DNA of 64,000 nucleotides from CALLVY01 sp937899855 (GTDB lineage Bacteria; Bacteroidota; Bacteroidia; Chitinophagales; Saprospiraceae): NCBI GenBank assembly GCA_039820405.1, contig JBCBQC010000008.1, positions 1 to 64,000 of the forward strand. Direction: 5' to 3'. Position numbers and translations under genes: made by a program. The first letter of the stretch is position 1; every line of letters begins with the position of its first letter. This document shows positions 26,423-35,839 of this stretch, piece after piece. Under the pieces are notes generated by a model. The model saw only the letters and a list, made by a program, of their open reading frames with translations. It was not told the DNA's origin and ran no database searches.

Positions 26423-27859
26423 ATGGATCGCGATCGCAAGGCTTTTCCCCAGACGGGCACGCCCCGGGAAACTTTACTCCAACAAATGGCCGACCGTAAG
26501 GCCAATGATTATCGCTGGCGCGACGGACGGACCTTTGCCTACGTCTACTACGCCGGAGACGAAATTCTGGAAACGGTCAAGGCCGCCTACAACCTGTATT
26601 TCTCCGAAAATGCCCTCAATCCCTCCGCCTTCCCCAGCCTTCGCGAGATGGAAGTCGAATTGGTCCAACAACTCGCCGACCTCTTTCACGCTCCTCCCGG
26701 CAGTTCGGGCAACTTGACCTCGGGCGGTACGGAAAGCATCCTGCTCGCGGTCAAAACCGCTCGCGCCTGGGCCCAAAAGCGACGGCCCGACCTCCAGCGG
26801 GGCGAAGTCATTCTGCCCGCTAGCGCCCACCCCGCCTTCCACAAGGCTTGCTACTATTTTGGGCTCAAAGCCGTCGTCGTACCCACCCGGCCCGACTTCC
26901 GGGCCGATCCCGCAGCCATGGCGGCTGCCATCACCCCCCGTACGGTACTGCTGGTCGCCTCGGCACCGTCCTACCCACAGGGAGTGATCGATCCCATCGC
27001 CGAAATTGGCCAATTGGCCCAGTCGCACGAGTTGCTCTTCCACGTCGATTCCTGTATCGGGGGCTTTATCCTGCCTTTTATGGAGGAAGCGGGCCATTCC
27101 ATTCCCGCCTTTGACTTTGCGGTGGAGGGCGTCACTTCGCTTTCGGCGGACATCCACAAGTACGGCTACGCCGCCAAGGGTGCTTCCGTTTTGCTGTACC
27201 GCCGGGCGGAGCTGCGCAAGGCCCAGTTTTACGTCTATTCGCACTGGCCGGGAGGTATCTACGCTTCCCCGGGCATTGCGGGTACCCGACCGGGCGGGGC
27301 CATTGCCGCGGCCTGGGCTGCGGTGCAGTACTTGGGGCGCGAGGGTTACGTTCGGCTTTGTTGCGATACGATGGGAGCCGTACAGCGGTTTGCGGACAAC
27401 ATCCGCAGCATCCCCGAACTCCAGATTTTGGGGGAGCCCCAGGCCACCATTTTGGCCATCGCCTCCGACCGTCTGGACATCTACGAGGTCGGCGACGAAT
27501 TGGGACTTTTGGGCTGGCCCTGCGACCGGCAGCAGATGCCACCGAGTTTGCACCTGAGCATCACCCCGGCGCACGGTCCGCTGGCGGACGACTTCCTCCG
27601 CGATCTGCGGCGGGCGGTGAGCAAAGCCAAGGCCCCCAGTTGGAACAAACTGGCCAAGCGCTTCCAACTGGGAGCCCTCCGTTTTTTCAAAAAGGTACTG
27701 CCCGCTCCCCGTTTTGAAGCATTGCAAAAGTGGGCTGCTCAACACTCCCCGGTGGGGGGCAAGCGCTCGGCGGCGATGTACGGCATGATGGGAGAGTTGC
27801 GCGAGGATGGCAACGTCGAAGAGATGGTAGGCGATTTTTTGGATCGCATGCTGTCCTGA
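26423..27859 (+). CDS. Sphingosine-1-phosphate-lyase-like PLP enzyme
   Basis: The product is 478 aa, a group II PLP decarboxylase/lyase-type protein. Motifs include SGNLTSGGTESILLAVKTAR, ASAHPAFHKACYYFG, HVDSCIGGF with the PLP-contacting Asp, and SADIHKYGYAAKGAS with PLP lysine K246. The WPGGIYASPGIAGTRPGG segment is characteristic of sphingosine-1-phosphate lyases. Many Bacteroidota make sphingolipids, so cleavage of a phosphorylated long-chain base is plausible. The usual N-terminal membrane anchor of eukaryotic enzymes is absent. It is divergent from tdh. Confidence 0.8.
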   Translation: MDRDRKAFPQTGTPRETLLQQMADRKANDYRWRDGRTFAYVYYAGDEILETVKAAYNLYFSENALNPSAFPSLREMEVELVQQLADLFHAPPGSSGNLTSGGTESILLAVKTARAWAQKRRPDLQRGEVILPASAHPAFHKACYYFGLKAVVVPTRPDFRADPAAMAAAITPRTVLLVASAPSYPQGVIDPIAEIGQLAQSHELLFHVDSCIGGFILPFMEEAGHSIPAFDFAVEGVTSLSADIHKYGYAAKGASVLLYRRAELRKAQFYVYSHWPGGIYASPGIAGTRPGGAIAAAWAAVQYLGREGYVRLCCDTMGAVQRFADNIRSIPELQILGEPQATILAIASDRLDIYEVGDELGLLGWPCDRQQMPPSLHLSITPAHGPLADDFLRDLRRAVSKAKAPSWNKLAKRFQLGALRFFKKVLPAPRFEALQKWAAQHSPVGGKRSAAMYGMMGELREDGNVEEMVGDFLDRMLS

Positions 27860-27868
27860 TGCGCTGGT

Positions 27869-29380
27869 CTAGGCTTCCCGCTTCTTGTCCTTCCTGCCTC
27901 GATTGGGGACTTTGATCCCCCGAAACTTGTTCTCCAGCATGCTGAGAATTTCTTCCCAGAGCACTTCGTAGGGAATGATTTCGATCGAGAGGTTCTGGCC
28001 AATTTTGAGCGAGGTATTTTGCAGCTTTTCCAGCAGTTTTTGGGTCTTGCGCTCGGTACCGGACCGGTGAAAGGAAGCCGCACTCATCTTGATGATCATT
28101 TTGATGAAGATATTAGCGCGTACGGTCTCGGGATTCCGCGTGTAAGTCCGGGCGTAGGTTTCCAGCGCGTCGATCCGGTCGATGATCTGGCCGTACTGTT
28201 CGCGTTGCATCCGGATCAGGATTTGGATGATGAGGATATTGATGTTGTTACCGGCCTTATCGCGGGTGTAAATGGGCACCTCATTGAGGAACTTACCCAA
28301 CTGGAAGCGCTCTTCGGAGTATTCCTCGATCCGCCCCATTTTGATGAGAAAGAAGAGGTATCCCCAGATGATTTTCCAGTATTCGGCGAATTGGGGGTAG
28401 TCACAACCGTAGCGGTTTTGCTCCTTGTACAGGTCGTAAGCTTCCTGATACTCCCGGGATTTGAGACAGACCAGGGTACGGCGAATCAGGGCGAGGTGCC
28501 AGTTGAAACCACCCGTGCGCATCATTTTACAGGATTCCTTGGCAATGACTTTGGCCTCGGTCAATTGGCCCAGTGCAATCATGGCGGGAAGCTTCATCTG
28601 ATAGTAATAGAAGCGAGTCGCGTTGTAGCGGGGGTGGTCCTTGGGGAATTGAGCAAAAGCTTGGGTGACGTAGCGGATGATATTGTCATAGTCGAACTCT
28701 ACCGAGTAGCGCGCCAAGATGATGTCGTAAATGTACCGGTTGAGGAACAGGGAACCCAGTTCGAGGTAGCCTTCGGTGGCTTCCGCTGCTTCCTGAAATT
28801 CGGCGATATTAGCCGCGCTAAAGCTTTCGCGGGTGTTGCGCAGAATGGATATTTGGTTGCGATACTGCCGCACCACCGATCCGGCATTGATGATTTCGAG
28901 CTGTCGCTCGGCGATGGTGTGGTATTTTTTACTCAGGCCCGGTGATGTGGACTGGGCGGCGTAGTAAAACGCCAAGTCATTGGCCACCACCAGGCTCAAT
29001 TCGTGGAGCTCGACTTCCCGCAATTTGGGCAAGAGCGGCTTGGCAATTTCGATGGCGGCCTTTCCCCGCCCGTTCATGAGCAGCACCTTGTAAGCCGTAA
29101 AATTGCGGTAGCATTCGTCGTAGATGGCCTTATAGTCCGTATTGACCCAAACCGCTGGATGGACCAGGACGTAGTTGATGATCTCCCGCTTGAGTCGATT
29201 TTTTAACTTATTGAAGTATTTGACGCGATCAGCGTCGCCCAAAAAGCCCAGGAGGGCCTCTTTTTCCGAAATTCTCTTCTTCTGACTCCGCAAATAGACA
29301 AATAATTCATTCAAGCGATTGGAAAAGCAGGGCTCAAATGAGGCCGGAAGCAAATCAATCAGCTCGTACAGGGCGTACAT
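27869..29380 (-). CDS. Helical-repeat hypothetical protein
   Basis: The product is 503 aa, almost entirely alpha-helical by composition, rich in Tyr, Arg and Lys, with TPR-like helix pairs and no signal peptide. The C terminus is strongly basic. The N-terminal region (LNELFVYLRSQKKRISEKEALLGF... FNKLKNRLKREI) has the same general plan as the protein at 33148-34566, suggesting a distant relationship, although identity is low. It is divergent from the GG-leader peptide gene with a 160-bp gap. No named family is recognised; a cytoplasmic scaffold or peptide-binding role is only a guess. Confidence 0.65.
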   Translation of the reverse strand: MYALYELIDLLPASFEPCFSNRLNELFVYLRSQKKRISEKEALLGFLGDADRVKYFNKLKNRLKREIINYVLVHPAVWVNTDYKAIYDECYRNFTAYKVLLMNGRGKAAIEIAKPLLPKLREVELHELSLVVANDLAFYYAAQSTSPGLSKKYHTIAERQLEIINAGSVVRQYRNQISILRNTRESFSAANIAEFQEAAEATEGYLELGSLFLNRYIYDIILARYSVEFDYDNIIRYVTQAFAQFPKDHPRYNATRFYYYQMKLPAMIALGQLTEAKVIAKESCKMMRTGGFNWHLALIRRTLVCLKSREYQEAYDLYKEQNRYGCDYPQFAEYWKIIWGYLFFLIKMGRIEEYSEERFQLGKFLNEVPIYTRDKAGNNINILIIQILIRMQREQYGQIIDRIDALETYARTYTRNPETVRANIFIKMIIKMSAASFHRSGTERKTQKLLEKLQNTSLKIGQNLSIEIIPYEVLWEEILSMLENKFRGIKVPNRGRKDKKREA

Positions 29381-29540
29381 GATAGACCAGTTTCGTTTGT
29401 TAATCTGATGTATGCTAGGGCTTTACGCTTAAATGTTATTGCTTATTTGTTTACTTGGTGGGGTGAAAAAGCCGGTCCGGAACTCGGTGTTTACCGGGTA
29501 CGGTCAAAGTAAATTGTAGCATCATTAAAAAATTAACATC

Positions 29541-29681
29541 ATGAAGATTCAAGACCTTAAAAATCGTGCTACAATTCTTAATAACCAGCAAGCAAAACAA
29601 ATCAAAGGCGGCAACACTGAGCCCAAACCAACGACCGAAACGGTCAGTTCTATCGTCATTGTCGACGATCATGAGCTCTAA
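29541..29681 (+). CDS. GG-leader peptide 1
   Basis: This is a 46-codon gene. The leader part (ILNNQQAKQIKGGN) ends in a double glycine at 23-24, the usual cleavage site of C39-peptidase ABC exporters and of Bacteroidota GG-leader peptide families. The expected mature part is 22 residues with a Thr/Ser-rich start and the ending SIVIVDDHEL. A second unlinked gene at 43458-43634 shares both the leader block and a VDD exactly three residues from the C terminus. No exporter, modification enzyme or immunity gene is nearby. The ending also resembles the first strand of response-regulator receiver domains. It could be a secreted signal or a ribosomally made natural product. Confidence 0.6.
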   Translation: MKIQDLKNRATILNNQQAKQIKGGNTEPKPTTETVSSIVIVDDHEL

Positions 29682-30121
29682 TTCCTGAATTTATTTCACT
29701 AGGCTAGCTCCTCTACTTGGCCCCTAAGGTAAGGAAAAAAAGTGATCGGGTAAAATTTGTTTGTAGTTTTTTGTTTACGTTATACCTCTGATTCTCAACG
29801 GAATAAGACCAGTGACCCACGGTTGGGCCTGGCTAAGCTACTGATCGACAGGTACTTGCCGCTAGCTGGAGTCTTATTTTCGGGTCAGAAACGGGGGGCT
29901 TTCGGAACGCAACGGGCCCGGCGCCACAACAAAAATGCCCATTCCGAGCGGATGGGCGGGAAGCGGATGGGAATCCGGGCTTGGAAGTAAGGTCGCCGGA
30001 GTGGCGGTACAACAATGAGATTTCGATAATTTTACAAATTCGATTTCTTATTGTTATACTGCCCTCCTCCAAGCGGCGCCTTTCGCCTACTGTTTGCTAT
30101 TCATTTGTTGACCAAGTCGTC
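29682..30121. other. Intergenic stretch with minus-strand terminator
   Basis: This 440-bp gap lies between the peptide gene and the end of the T9SS protein gene. At 29931-29957 a GCCCAT/ATGGGC stem is followed on the minus strand by five T residues, a probable terminator for the T9SS gene. No reading frame was supported and no terminator specific to the peptide gene was seen. Confidence 0.5.
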
Positions 30122-32965
30122 CTATTGGATGAGCAGTTTGCCACTGTGTACCCGCCCCTCGGCCGTCTCCAAACGGAAGAAGTACAAACCGGCTGCCAAA
30201 GCCTTCCGATCGAATCGGAAGCGATCGCCCCGGTGTAGCTCCCGCCGCAATTCTCGGCCCGTACGGTCGTAGAGGTAAAAACGCAGCTCCGCAGTGGGCG
30301 CGTCCAAGTGGATGCTCGTCCATTCGTAGAAAGGATTGGGGTCCACCCGTACCTTCCGCGCCGCCTCGGGTACCTTCGTCGTCGAAGTCGGGATACAGCC
30401 GTCTTCGAGGAAGCATTCCGTAGTGACCAAATTAAAGGTCCGGTTACTGATGATCGGCCGTTCGTAATTGAGGTAAATCGCGGCGCTGTTGTTGATCTGC
30501 GTGTCGTTCTCATTGTCCGTCCGCTGTTTGACCCGAAATTTGACGAAGCCGTGGGAAGCCCGTTCGTTGTCGTTGCGGGAGGGAAGACGAATATCCGTAA
30601 AGGTAAAACGAAGCGTCCGCTCGTCGATCAATTCCATCCGGTAAGGGTGACTGCCCGCTCCCGCCACCGCCGTCAGCGGATTCAAAAAAGGCGATAAGGT
30701 ATCGAGTACGACGAGCCGGTAGGCCGTATCACTGCCCGTATTCTGAAAGTGGATGAGGTACTCTAGGTCCGTCGTCTCGGAGATGAGGTGCTTTTCCTTG
30801 TATCCCTCGGGAAAGGCGCGTTTGTCCAACTCCGCCGGGCTGCCAACGCTCTGCTGGCAGTCGATGGAGCGAAAAGGGGCCAGATCGTTCTCTTCCAATT
30901 GGTTGAGAAAGCCCAGGCTGTAATTGCCCGAACTACTGGCGTTACACCCCTCTACACTCACCGCCGGTCGGTTGCCGATCGGGTGACCGATCGACTGCTC
31001 GGTTTCGAGCCGCATGGTTTCACCCGTCGCGCGAACCACGATGCGGTCGATTCCACCCGGTGGCAATTGGTGCGTACCACTCCGAATCACGATGTGGTCT
31101 TCGATGATTTGGTAGGGAATGGGAGCGACACTCCCCCCCGTACCGACGTTACGGATTTCAAAGCGGACGGAGTCGTTGTCGCAAATACCGTCCACGACAA
31201 TATCGGAGCGGTCCCAGTCGGGGCTCAAGCTGTTGCAAACGCTATCGGGATAGAGGTGCGCTTCCACGCAGTGGGTCTGTCCGAGCACGGCATTGGCACA
31301 ATCGATCTGGGTCAGTACCGTAAAGCTCCCGCTGCTATTGGCCGCCAAATCCCCGAGTTCAAAAGTGTAGGTCCCATCCTCCACCTCGGACCAGAGGAGG
31401 CTGCTGCTTTGCACCAGCAATTGCGCTCCGAAAGTGAGTTCGAGATAGGCCGCTTCCGCCCGGGTTGGTCCCTGGTTGGAGTAGGTGACGGTGTAGGTGT
31501 TTTCGGCACAATCTTCCAAAAACGGGGTAGAAACGTCCACCAGCAGGTTGGGGCAATCGACCAGTCCTTGTCCGGGAAAGTCGACGCGTACCGTATCGTA
31601 GCTGTTGAGGGTGAGACTGTTAGTGGGATTGTTGCAAGCGGTCCAGTAAGTGTTGGGGGGGTAGGCCGTGACTTGGTAGGTGCCGACTTCCACGAGCAGG
31701 GAATACCGACCGGCGGCGTCGCTGTTGGTAGAATAGGTAATATTACCTCCGGCAGCTTGGATGGTCCAGCCTTCCAGTCCGTTTTCGCCATTGTCCAGCT
31801 GGCAATTGGTCAACTGATCAAACCACACGGCTCCTTCGATGAGGCAGTGGGCGGTATTGCCAAAGGGATCGGAGCGGAGTACGAAAATGTCGCTATCGTT
31901 GGGATTGAGGGCGTCCTGGCTTTGTCCGAGGGCGAGAAAGCCCCCGTCGCTGACCAGTTGTACGGCCGGGGCGAGTTCGGTATTGCCATTGCCGGCGCCG
32001 TAGCTGTTTCGCGATTGGACTTGCCCTTCGCCATCGGTGAGTAGGAGGAGCAGTTCGTCCTCGCTGGAGCTGCTCAGGAGGAAGCCGCTGTCTTTGCCGG
32101 GAGCGAGGGCGTAGCCGCGCTCCCGAATTTGGGCATCTCCGTAGTGCTGGGTCCAGCCGAGCTGTCCGTCGGAATTGAGTTTGTGGAGGTAGGGGGAAAT
32201 GGCGTGGGGAGGTTCGGGATGGGGGCGATTGTCCAAAAAGTAGATGCTCCCATCGGGGTCGACCAGTAGGTTCTGGGCCGCGCCCTCGGCTTCGGCGGGC
32301 TGGCGATAGGTCCATTCCTCCACCCCCGCACGATCCGTTTTGATGATGCTGGTGACGACGGTGCCGTCCATCCACTGCCGCGTACTGAGTACGTAGCCCC
32401 CGTCGGGCGTACTGCGGACCTGCTGGCCCCAATCTTCCCCCTCGCCGCCAAATTGGCGTTCCCATTCCAGCTGTCCCTCCCGATCCGTTTTGATCAGGCT
32501 GATGTCGCGGGAATCGGGACCGGCCGTGGCAATGGATCCGGTCAGGATATAGCCCCCGTCGGCTGCTTGGTCGACGCCGTTGAGAATCTCTTCCGCACCG
32601 GTGCCAAACACTTTTTGCCAGAGCACTACTCCTGCCGGATCGACGAGGCATAGTAAATAATCCTCTCCTTCGCGACCCGCGATGAGGAAATCTCCGGCAG
32701 ACGTAGTGATCAAGTCATTCCCAACGCCTTTCGGACTGTAGATTTCTTCCCAGAGGATTTCTCCCCGGATATTGGTGCGAAAAGTAAGAAGAGCATCACC
32801 CCGTTGCCCCGTGATGATCAAATCGCCATTGGTGGTCTCCGTACCCGCTCGCGCTAGGTCGGGTTCTGGTCCGCCAAAAGTTCTTTCCCAACCCTGCCCT
32901 TGTGCGGCAAGGCAAGGAAAGAAAGCGAAAAATAACAGCTGTAACAATGTCTTACTGAAGTTCAT
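30122..32965 (-). CDS. Secreted T9SS cargo protein
   Basis: The product is 947 aa with a signal peptide (MNFSKTLLQLLFFAFFPCLAAQG). The first 370 residues repeat a pattern of the type DGGYILTGSI/DGGYVLSTRQ/DGGFLALGQS, a propeller-like series. Next come an SdrD-B/Cna-like insert (GLEGWTIQAAGGNITYSTNSDAAGRYSL) and DUF11-like repeats (TVTYSNQGPTRAEAAYLEL, YLIHFQNTGSDTAYRLVVLD). The last 75 residues form a type IX secretion C-terminal domain (VDPNPFYEWTSI... AAGLYFFRLETAEG). It is thus exported across the outer membrane and probably surface-bound. Role is unknown. Confidence 0.88.
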   Translation of the reverse strand: MNFSKTLLQLLFFAFFPCLAAQGQGWERTFGGPEPDLARAGTETTNGDLIITGQRGDALLTFRTNIRGEILWEEIYSPKGVGNDLITTSAGDFLIAGREGEDYLLCLVDPAGVVLWQKVFGTGAEEILNGVDQAADGGYILTGSIATAGPDSRDISLIKTDREGQLEWERQFGGEGEDWGQQVRSTPDGGYVLSTRQWMDGTVVTSIIKTDRAGVEEWTYRQPAEAEGAAQNLLVDPDGSIYFLDNRPHPEPPHAISPYLHKLNSDGQLGWTQHYGDAQIRERGYALAPGKDSGFLLSSSSEDELLLLLTDGEGQVQSRNSYGAGNGNTELAPAVQLVSDGGFLALGQSQDALNPNDSDIFVLRSDPFGNTAHCLIEGAVWFDQLTNCQLDNGENGLEGWTIQAAGGNITYSTNSDAAGRYSLLVEVGTYQVTAYPPNTYWTACNNPTNSLTLNSYDTVRVDFPGQGLVDCPNLLVDVSTPFLEDCAENTYTVTYSNQGPTRAEAAYLELTFGAQLLVQSSSLLWSEVEDGTYTFELGDLAANSSGSFTVLTQIDCANAVLGQTHCVEAHLYPDSVCNSLSPDWDRSDIVVDGICDNDSVRFEIRNVGTGGSVAPIPYQIIEDHIVIRSGTHQLPPGGIDRIVVRATGETMRLETEQSIGHPIGNRPAVSVEGCNASSSGNYSLGFLNQLEENDLAPFRSIDCQQSVGSPAELDKRAFPEGYKEKHLISETTDLEYLIHFQNTGSDTAYRLVVLDTLSPFLNPLTAVAGAGSHPYRMELIDERTLRFTFTDIRLPSRNDNERASHGFVKFRVKQRTDNENDTQINNSAAIYLNYERPIISNRTFNLVTTECFLEDGCIPTSTTKVPEAARKVRVDPNPFYEWTSIHLDAPTAELRFYLYDRTGRELRRELHRGDRFRFDRKALAAGLYFFRLETAEGRVHSGKLLIQ

Positions 32966-33147
32966 ATGCGTTTGGATTGACTATGCCCCATGGCTTTATA
33001 TTTGTGAGCTTACGAAGCAAATATGGGTGAAAATTATCCGCCAGGGAAGCGACAAAATTTGTAAAGTTTCAATAAAAAATTGAAAATTTATAAAGTTAAA
33101 AACCTAATTTACAGTTGATTAAGTTAGTTTTTATTCAAGAAAAATAA

Positions 33148-34566
33148 ATGCAAAGTAATTTACTTTTTGCGCTTTTTAAATCGCTTAACAAAAAGGAGTT
33201 GAGGGAATTAAAGCGTTTTGTCCGCTCCCCCTTCCACAATAAGCGCGAGGACGTCATCGCCCTCTGCGATTGCCTGACCCGCCACTGGCCCTTCCCCGAC
33301 CCCGATAAGCTGACCAAGGAGTACGTCTACCGCCACATCCACCCCGATCGCCCCTTCGACCGCAAGCATTTTTACTACGTCTGTTCCTTCCTCAAAAAAT
33401 TGATCGAAGATTACCTGCTTTACCGACAGCTGCGGGACAAACCGGTCGAGCGCCAACTCCAATTGGCCCGGGTCTACCGCTACAAAGGCCTGTCCCGCCA
33501 TTTTACCGAATCCGCCCAAACGGTTGAAAAACTCCAGGACAAGGCCCGCCTCCGCAACGCCGAGTACCACTTCCAACGCTACCGCCTCCACCACGAAAAG
33601 TTTCAGCTCGCCAGCTCCCGCAACCGCACCGACGCCAGCGATCTCCAACAGGCCACCGATCATCTCGACCTCTTTTACCGCAGCGAACAACTGCGGCTCA
33701 ACTACCTGGCCCTTGGCATCCGCTCGATGGCCAATTTCGAATTCAACGAAGGCGCCCTGGCCCAGTCCCTGGCCTACATCGAGCAAAAGGGCTTTCAGCA
33801 GGCCATCCCCGCCATTGAGATTTACTACCACTACTACCAGGTATTCTCGGATAAAGACGGCGAGGTCGACTTGGAGCAACTCAAGGCCTTGGTCAGCCAG
33901 CACGACTCGGCCTTCTCCCGGGAGGAGCTGCGCGAGATTTACTTTATGCCCATCAATTTTTGCATCCGCCAGTACAACATGGGGCACCGCTCTTACCTGC
34001 GCGAAGCCTTCCGGCTCTACCAACAGGGTGTCCAGTACGGGATTTTTCTCGACAACAACCAGCAGCTTTCGCGCTTTACCTACAGCAACATCATCATGAT
34101 CGCCCTGGCCCTGCGGGAGTTTCAGTGGGTGGAGGCTTTTATCCACCAGTATCATCCCCACCTGCGCCAACCCTACCGCGAACACTTCTACAATTTTAAC
34201 CTCGCCAATTTTTACTTTCAGCAAAACGACTATCCCAAAGCCACGCACCTGCTCCAGCAGGTCGAATTTGAGGATCCCTACTACCAGCTGGAGACCCGAC
34301 GGATGTTGCTCAAAATCTACTACGTACAGGGAGAGAATACGGCGCTGTTTTCGCTGCTCGAAAGCTTTCAGCGCTACATCTATCGCCAAAAGGGCTTGGG
34401 CAAGGACCACGTGGAGCGTTTTCACAACCTCATTCGCTTTACCCACCGCCTACTCGGGCTGCCCACCGCCACGGCTGCGACTCGGGAGCGCCTGCAAACC
34501 GAGATTGAGGCCACCCCCAAGGTGGCCGACAAGAAGTGGCTGCTCGAACAGTTGGTCAAGGCTTAG
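33148..34566 (+). CDS. Helical-repeat hypothetical protein
   Basis: The product is 472 aa, helical, rich in aromatic and basic residues, without a signal peptide. The N terminus (LFALFKSLNKKELRELKRFVRSPFHNKREDV) has a form seen in cytoplasmic TPR-like proteins of Saprospirales. Several TPR-like helix pairs follow, such as LANFYFQQNDYPKATHLLQQ. It resembles the protein at 27869-29380 in layout. Its stop codon overlaps that of the convergent nucleoside kinase by three bases. Function is unknown. Confidence 0.7.
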   Translation: MQSNLLFALFKSLNKKELRELKRFVRSPFHNKREDVIALCDCLTRHWPFPDPDKLTKEYVYRHIHPDRPFDRKHFYYVCSFLKKLIEDYLLYRQLRDKPVERQLQLARVYRYKGLSRHFTESAQTVEKLQDKARLRNAEYHFQRYRLHHEKFQLASSRNRTDASDLQQATDHLDLFYRSEQLRLNYLALGIRSMANFEFNEGALAQSLAYIEQKGFQQAIPAIEIYYHYYQVFSDKDGEVDLEQLKALVSQHDSAFSREELREIYFMPINFCIRQYNMGHRSYLREAFRLYQQGVQYGIFLDNNQQLSRFTYSNIIMIALALREFQWVEAFIHQYHPHLRQPYREHFYNFNLANFYFQQNDYPKATHLLQQVEFEDPYYQLETRRMLLKIYYVQGENTALFSLLESFQRYIYRQKGLGKDHVERFHNLIRFTHRLLGLPTATAATRERLQTEIEATPKVADKKWLLEQLVKA

Positions 34567-35213
34567 CGGACAAAGGATACGCGGTGGAGGCCCGGCTGGT
34601 ACTCCTTTTGGATGGCCTCCAGAATCAGCTCGTAATGTTCGGGATGTGTAACGAAATTGAGGTCTTCTACGTCGATGATCAGGATGGGTTGGCTCTGGTC
34701 GGTGCGGAAATATTCGAAATAGGTGTGCTGAATCGTCTGCAAGTACTCGGGACTGATGTCGCTTTCGTATTCCCGGCCCCGTTTCTTGATATTATCCAGT
34801 AGGCTGGGCACACTGCGGTGGAGAAAAACCAGGAGGTCGGGCTTGGGAAAATTAGCGTTGAGGATGTGGAAGAGCCGTTGGAAGAGTCGGTACTCCTCGG
34901 GAGACAGATTGTTGCGGGCGAAGAGGAGGGTTTTGAGGAAGAAATAATCCGCGATGATGAGCTCCTGAAAAAGGTCCCCCTGGGCCAGGTTTTCCTGGAG
35001 TTGCTTGTGTCGCTCGGTCATAAAAAACAATTCGACCGAAAAGGCGTAGCGCTCGGGGTTTTCGTAGAAATAGGGGAGGAAGGGATTATCGGCAAACTGC
35101 TCGAGGATCAGCCGGCAATTGAATTGTCGATGCAGCTGTTGGCAGAGCGTGGTCTTGCCCGCGCCGATGTTGCCCTCGATGGCGATGAAGCGATATGGGA
35201 AAGGGCGCTCCAT
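34563..35213 (-). CDS. Deoxynucleoside kinase
   Basis: The product is 216 aa. It phosphorylates deoxyadenosine, deoxycytidine or deoxyguanosine in nucleotide salvage. It has the P-loop EGNIGAGKTTL, the substrate-site LEQFADNPFLPYFYENPERYAFSVELFFMTERHKQL segment, and a LVFLHRSVPSLL strand-helix that corresponds to the lid-adjacent region. The base specificity cannot be read from sequence. The start codon follows the folK stop codon without a gap, so the two are translationally linked. Confidence 0.87.
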   Translation of the reverse strand: MERPFPYRFIAIEGNIGAGKTTLCQQLHRQFNCRLILEQFADNPFLPYFYENPERYAFSVELFFMTERHKQLQENLAQGDLFQELIIADYFFLKTLLFARNNLSPEEYRLFQRLFHILNANFPKPDLLVFLHRSVPSLLDNIKKRGREYESDISPEYLQTIQHTYFEYFRTDQSQPILIIDVEDLNFVTHPEHYELILEAIQKEYQPGLHRVSFVR

Positions 35214-35705
35214 CTAGGTCTGGCGGATGACGGCGAGGGGATCTTCGACCGTTTGGTAAAGGCTTTTGATGTCTTGCTGCAATACGGGGTGGACCCAATC
35301 CGCCGCGATTTCGAGGAGGGGGACGAGGACAAAATTCCGTTGGTGCAGCCGCGCGTGGGGAATTTCCAGGTCCGGTTCGCTGATGATTTGGTCACCGTAA
35401 AATAAGATGTCAATGTCGATCCGGCGATTGCCCCAGTGCTCGCGTCGTTGGCGACCGAGCAGGGATTCGGTATCCAAACAGACTTGGAGCAATTTGCGGG
35501 GGGAATGGGTGGTGGACAGGCCAATCACTTGGTTGAGAAAGGGCGGCAGTTCTTCCCGACCCCAAGCTTCCGTTTCGTAGATGCTCGACTGGTGGAGGAG
35601 CGGCCCGAGTTGGGCAGTCAATACTTGTTGCGCCTTGGCCAGATAAGCGGCCCGATCGCCGACATTGCTTCCCAAACCCAGGTATACCGTTTGCTGCTTT
35701 CCCAT
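35214..35705 (-). CDS. folK: HPPK, folate biosynthesis
   Basis: The product is 163 aa. It transfers pyrophosphate from ATP to 6-hydroxymethyl-dihydropterin. It has YLGLGSNVGDR at the start, the SSIYETEAWG segment, and the signature NRRIDIDILFYGD with the Mg-binding Asp pair. ATG at 35705 puts the family's conserved first strand at the N terminus. It is in an operon with the deoxynucleoside kinase. Confidence 0.92.
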   Translation of the reverse strand: MGKQQTVYLGLGSNVGDRAAYLAKAQQVLTAQLGPLLHQSSIYETEAWGREELPPFLNQVIGLSTTHSPRKLLQVCLDTESLLGRQRREHWGNRRIDIDILFYGDQIISEPDLEIPHARLHQRNFVLVPLLEIAADWVHPVLQQDIKSLYQTVEDPLAVIRQT

Positions 35706-35799
35706 GGCCGCAAAGGTAGCGGACCGAAACGCCATTGCTAAATTTTTGCCCCATTTTTTACGGTCTCCGGGCTTAATTTTTGGTTTTTGAGGTTTAAAA

Positions 35800-35831
35800 T
35801 TTGCGTAAAAAGACCAATTGGTTTATTTTTG
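35800..35831 (+). promoter_or_regulatory. tetR promoter with embedded operator
   Basis: TTTG at 35800-35803, a 20-bp spacer and TATTTTTG at 35824-35831 make a complete Bacteroidota promoter. The palindrome ACCAATTGGT (35813-35822, extended as AGACCAATTGGTTT) ends two bases before the -7 element, so a bound repressor would block the promoter. The start codon lies 9 bp after the -7 box, so the leader is very short or absent. Confidence 0.7.
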
Positions 35832-35839
35832 TGACCATT

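Noticed and set aside
29541..29681. Graspetide (omega-ester peptide) precursor
   Set aside because: Peptide 1 has Thr/Ser followed by acidic residues, but peptide 2 lacks the Thr cluster and no ATP-grasp enzyme is nearby.
30788..32044. Plus-strand frame of 418 codons opposite the T9SS protein
   Set aside because: It is antisense to clear DUF11-like and propeller repeats; no independent support.
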